NCBI GenBank assembly: GCA_026770585.1
Contig: MU646436.1
Coordinates: forward strand, 432,518-450,569
Source: Baffinella frigidus
Taxonomy: Eukaryota > Cryptophyceae > Cryptomonadales > Baffinellaceae
Length of the DNA stretch: 18,052 bases
Direction: 5' to 3'
Shown: piece by piece, positions 15,994-18,052 of the stretch
How positions within the stretch are numbered: the first letter of the stretch is position 1
How the letters are laid out: every line of letters starts with the position of its first letter
The notes under the pieces: model-generated
Seen by the model: the letters and a program-made list of their open reading frames with translations, nothing else
Told to the model about the DNA's origin: nothing
Database searches by the model: none
Translations under genes and position numbers: made by a program

Positions 15994-17980
15994 CTAGAAA
16001 AGGAGGTAGCGCTGGGCGAGGGGGAGGACGGTGGCTGGCTCGCACGAGAGCTCCACGCCGTCTGCTGATACTACGTACGTCTCGGGGTCCACCTGCAAGG
16101 GGGGTTGGGGTTTAGTGTTTTGGACAAAGATGGTTCCGTTGGCAAAGTTTCTTGAGATTTTGAGTAGCACACCTTTGGGAAAGGGACGCTTTGTGTCGAG
16201 ATGTTAGGGAGAGATGGGATGGTACCTTCCCGTCGGGGACGACGGGAGGCAAGGATGTGTCAGTAAGCGCCTCTCGTTTTTAGAGGGATGTGGGGGGGGG
16301 CATCGGGAGGGCAGGAGGAATGACACCTTGACGTTGGCATTGTTTGTGATAGATTTTCAGCTGTAAACGTGTTTTGCCGAGGAGCCCAGATTTACCGATG
16401 GAGGGCAGGAAGGTAGGGCGTATGAGGCTACTGTCCACGTAAGGGATAGAGGCGGTGGTACCTTGCCGTTGGGGACGACGTCGGCGAGCCTCGTTATTTT
16501 GACCACTTCGATCTTTGACCAGTTTCACATTTTGACCAGTTTCAGAGTGTCGGGAGAGGAAGACAACAACAAGAACGAGGGCAGGATGGTACCTTGACGT
16601 TGGGGACGACGTCATTGAGCTTCATGTCCTTCTTCCCGATCGTCCGGCACCCCTTCACCGCCACCTACACATTTCATAGGTTCGGATTAGAAATGCGTTT
16701 GTAAAGTCGTTCTTTGCTGTTGCAGATGTTTAAACCCTGGGGTTTAATAAGGAGTTGGAGCCATTTACCGATCGTCCGGCACCCCTTCACCGCCATCTAC
16801 ACGCACATTACCATTTATGATTTAGAAAAAGGTTTGTAAAGTCGTCTGTTGCTGGTTCAAAATTGGACGGACCACGCGCTTGTTAAGTCCGTCGGGTAGT
16901 TCCGTGGCGGGTCTTTCTTGCGCCTCTTAGACTTTGCACCACTGTATTGCTCGCTCGAGCGTATGAAAGAAGAAGAAGAAGAAGAAGAAGAAAATGATTG
17001 TGTGTAGGACGGACCGCGCGCTTGTTGAGGCCGTAGGAAGCAACGATGCCGTTGTCGAGGGAGGCCTGGCTCACGAACACCAGCGAGCTGCCTCCCACCG
17101 CCCTGAGGGTACATATTCGTCAACTTCGGGCACCCTTCTCGCGTGGGGGTTACGTCCTTACACGGCGGGAGGTGACAACGCGGCTCAGTGGGCTGGTGCA
17201 GGGAGCGACGAGGAGGGGGCGGGGGGGGGGGACTTGGCAGACATGGCGGACCACACCAGAAGGTTTCGTGATAACGCAGATCAGTGGACTCCAGCGGGGG
17301 GTGGCGAGGAGGAGAGGGGGGTGAGAGAGACTCGTCAGACGGCCCACATGGGGCGAATCATGCCCGGATCACGGGCGAGGAGGCATGGAAGCATAACCCT
17401 ACACGTTACACCATAACGGGTGGGAGGGGGGCGGTACTTCGCAGACATGGCGGCCCACATGGGGCGCATCATGACCGGTTCGGGCGTCGGGATCGATGCG
17501 TTCGGGTCGCCCATCTGCCGGGGGAGAGCGAGGGCATGGTTAGTACCGAAACCCATAAACTGTCAACTGTGAACCCATCTGCCATGAGCTTACCGCTGAG
17601 CCCAAGAAAATAAGCAACCAACGATTCGATGCCGTACTGAAATTACCCTGATCTCGAGCATCTTTTCGACGAAATCAATTGAAGATTTCTGGCTCTGTCT
17701 CAGTTTGGGTTCTTAAAGTTGACGTATTTGTACCGCAAACCCAGCATGCGAATATTCGGTCAACCCGAGTGATGCCCAGCTAGGTACTCCCCGCCCTCCC
17801 AAGGGAGGTAAGGGAGGTGTTTGTTCACGGCAACTTCTCCTTTCTAGCTGAGGCAGATCACGAGGTTACCTGGGCCCACGCGATAAAGCCACCCTTGATA
17901 ATGATCTGCGGCTTGATCCCGAAGTACGCCGGCTTCCAAATCACCAGGTCAGCCAGTTTGCCGACTTCGATTGAGCCGAC
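15994..17980 (-). CDS. Urease (urea amidohydrolase), C-terminal 148 residues in five exons
   Basis: Urease hydrolyses urea to ammonia and carbamate using a nickel centre. Exons on the minus strand: 17980-17870 (37 codons, [20 protein letters not shown]... to GGFIAWAQ), 17514-17438 ([20 protein letters not shown]...), 17102-17015 ([18 protein letters not shown]... to NKRA), 16664-16593 ([20 protein letters not shown]...) and 16092-15994 ([20 protein letters not shown]... to QRYLLF, TAG). All junctions are GT-AG and in phase; the total is 447 nt. The order of conserved blocks is that of the urease alpha region, and the terminus is complete. The catalytic His, Lys and Asp residues lie upstream, outside the window, so activity cannot be judged. 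Plants, fungi and algae carry urease as one chain; this is probably the same, but cannot be seen. Unusual: RPMWAAMS replaces the common RPMFGAFG. Confidence 0.94.
16217..16490 (-). repeat. Exon-edge echoes: two copies of the end and donor of the urease 16664-16593 exon
   Basis: The real exon ends GACGTCGTCCCCAACGTCAA G|GTACC at 16593. Copies lie at about 16490-16454 (GACGTCGTCCCCAACGGCAA G|GTACC) and 16246-16217 (more decayed, GTCGTCCCCGACGGGAAG|GTACC). Both keep the AAG|GTACC donor and both lie downstream, in the next intron. Confidence 0.88.
16769..16796 (-). pseudogene. Duplicated urease mini-exon with intact acceptor and donor (decoy)
   Basis: 28 nt, ATGGCGGTGAAGGGGTGCCG... encoding MAVKGCRTI, between a TGTAG acceptor and a good GTAAAT donor. 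It copies the first 28 nt of the real exon at 16664, 132 bp away, with a single change (Val to Met codon). Flanking intron sequence (GTTTGTAAAGTCGT near 16697 and 16832) is duplicated too. Including it as well as, or instead of, the real exon would break the frame, so it is probably skipped. Confidence 0.85.
17165..17371 (-). repeat. Exon-edge echoes of the urease 17514-17438 exon, in a tandem array of about 118 bp
   Basis: CAGACGGCCCACATGGGGCG (17336-17355) and GGCAGACATGGCGGACCACA (17236-17255) are decayed copies of the exon end at 17438-17470; in minus sense the first still reads MIRPMWA. The surrounding blocks (GATAACGCAGATCAGTGGAC versus GACAACGCGGCTCAGTGGGC) repeat at the same step. The copies are downstream of the real donor. 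Confidence 0.8.
17688..17783. mobile_element. Dispersed inverted-end repeat with AGTTGACGTATTTGTAC core
   Basis: Left end TGGCTCTGTCTCAGTTTGGG and right end GGTCAACCCGAGTGATGCCC AGCTAGG are imperfect inverted repeats. Related ends occur near 765, 1151, 7003, 7137, 9258 and 9430. The core AAAGTTGACGTATTTGTACC matches the motif in the 3870-3949 foldback and near 5487. It lies in the urease intron between 17870 and 17514. Confidence 0.6.
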
Positions 17981-17983
17981 CTG

Positions 17984-18052
17984 CGGTTTGGGGTTTGGGG
18001 TTTGGGGTTTGGGGTTTGGGGTTTGGAGTTTGGGGTTTGGGGTTTGGGGTTT
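17984..18052. repeat. GGGGTTT array at the right edge
   Basis: Nearly perfect GGGGTTT heptamers from just after the urease acceptor (CCGCAG, minus strand) to the window end. In urease sense it is AAACCCC, the same filler type as ankyrin introns 2 and 6. Confidence 0.95.

Noticed and set aside
1-18052. tRNA, rRNA or snRNA genes
   Set aside because: No tRNA-like B-box with matching stems and no conserved rRNA segment was found on reading both strands; a covariance-model search would be decisive.

Overview
This window reads as nuclear DNA of a eukaryotic, probably microalgal, genome. Short exons with GT-AG introns join in phase into sensible proteins. The introns and intergenic DNA are packed with minisatellites, telomere-like TTTAGGG/CCCTAAA derivatives and small foldback elements. 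One gene begins with what looks like a signal peptide followed by a transit-like stretch ending in an RLRGG motif, which suggests an alga with a secondary plastid. The lineage cannot be fixed from sequence alone. No rRNA, tRNA, CRISPR or prokaryotic operon was seen. All exon models below were built by hand from reading frame, splice dinucleotides and phase; no transcript data were available.

Layout. Positions 63-2397 (minus) hold three exons of an unrecognised gene that leaves the window on the left. Positions 2461-5384 (minus) hold exons of a probable membrane protein: signal peptide, one membrane helix, a Lys/Glu-rich exon, a short helical exon and a C-terminal exon. It is divergent, across about 200 bp, from a three-exon plus-strand gene at 5585-6751 that encodes a 140-residue protein with a bipartite presequence. 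Positions 6752-9744 are about 3 kb without a confident gene, made of foldback elements and degenerate tandem blocks that carry splice-like sites. Positions 9745-14887 (plus) hold a seven-exon gene for a 179-residue protein with three ankyrin repeats. After a convergent, repeat-rich spacer, 15994-17980 (minus) holds the last five exons of a urease gene; its 5' part lies beyond the right edge.

The main discovery is a rule that recurs in all five genes. Next to a real exon edge (or gene 3' end) lie one or more copies, from near-identical to decayed, of that same edge, usually with the splice dinucleotide kept. I call these exon-edge echoes. Copies of a 3' exon end plus donor lie downstream of the real donor. 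Copies of an acceptor plus exon start lie upstream of the real acceptor. This is the geometry expected if introns arise or grow by tandem duplication across AG|GT boundaries. The clearest case is ankyrin intron 1, which is a tandem array of units of about 120 bp, each starting with a copy of the start of exon 2. Several echoes would cause frameshifts or early stops if spliced in, so the genome carries many decoy splice sites.
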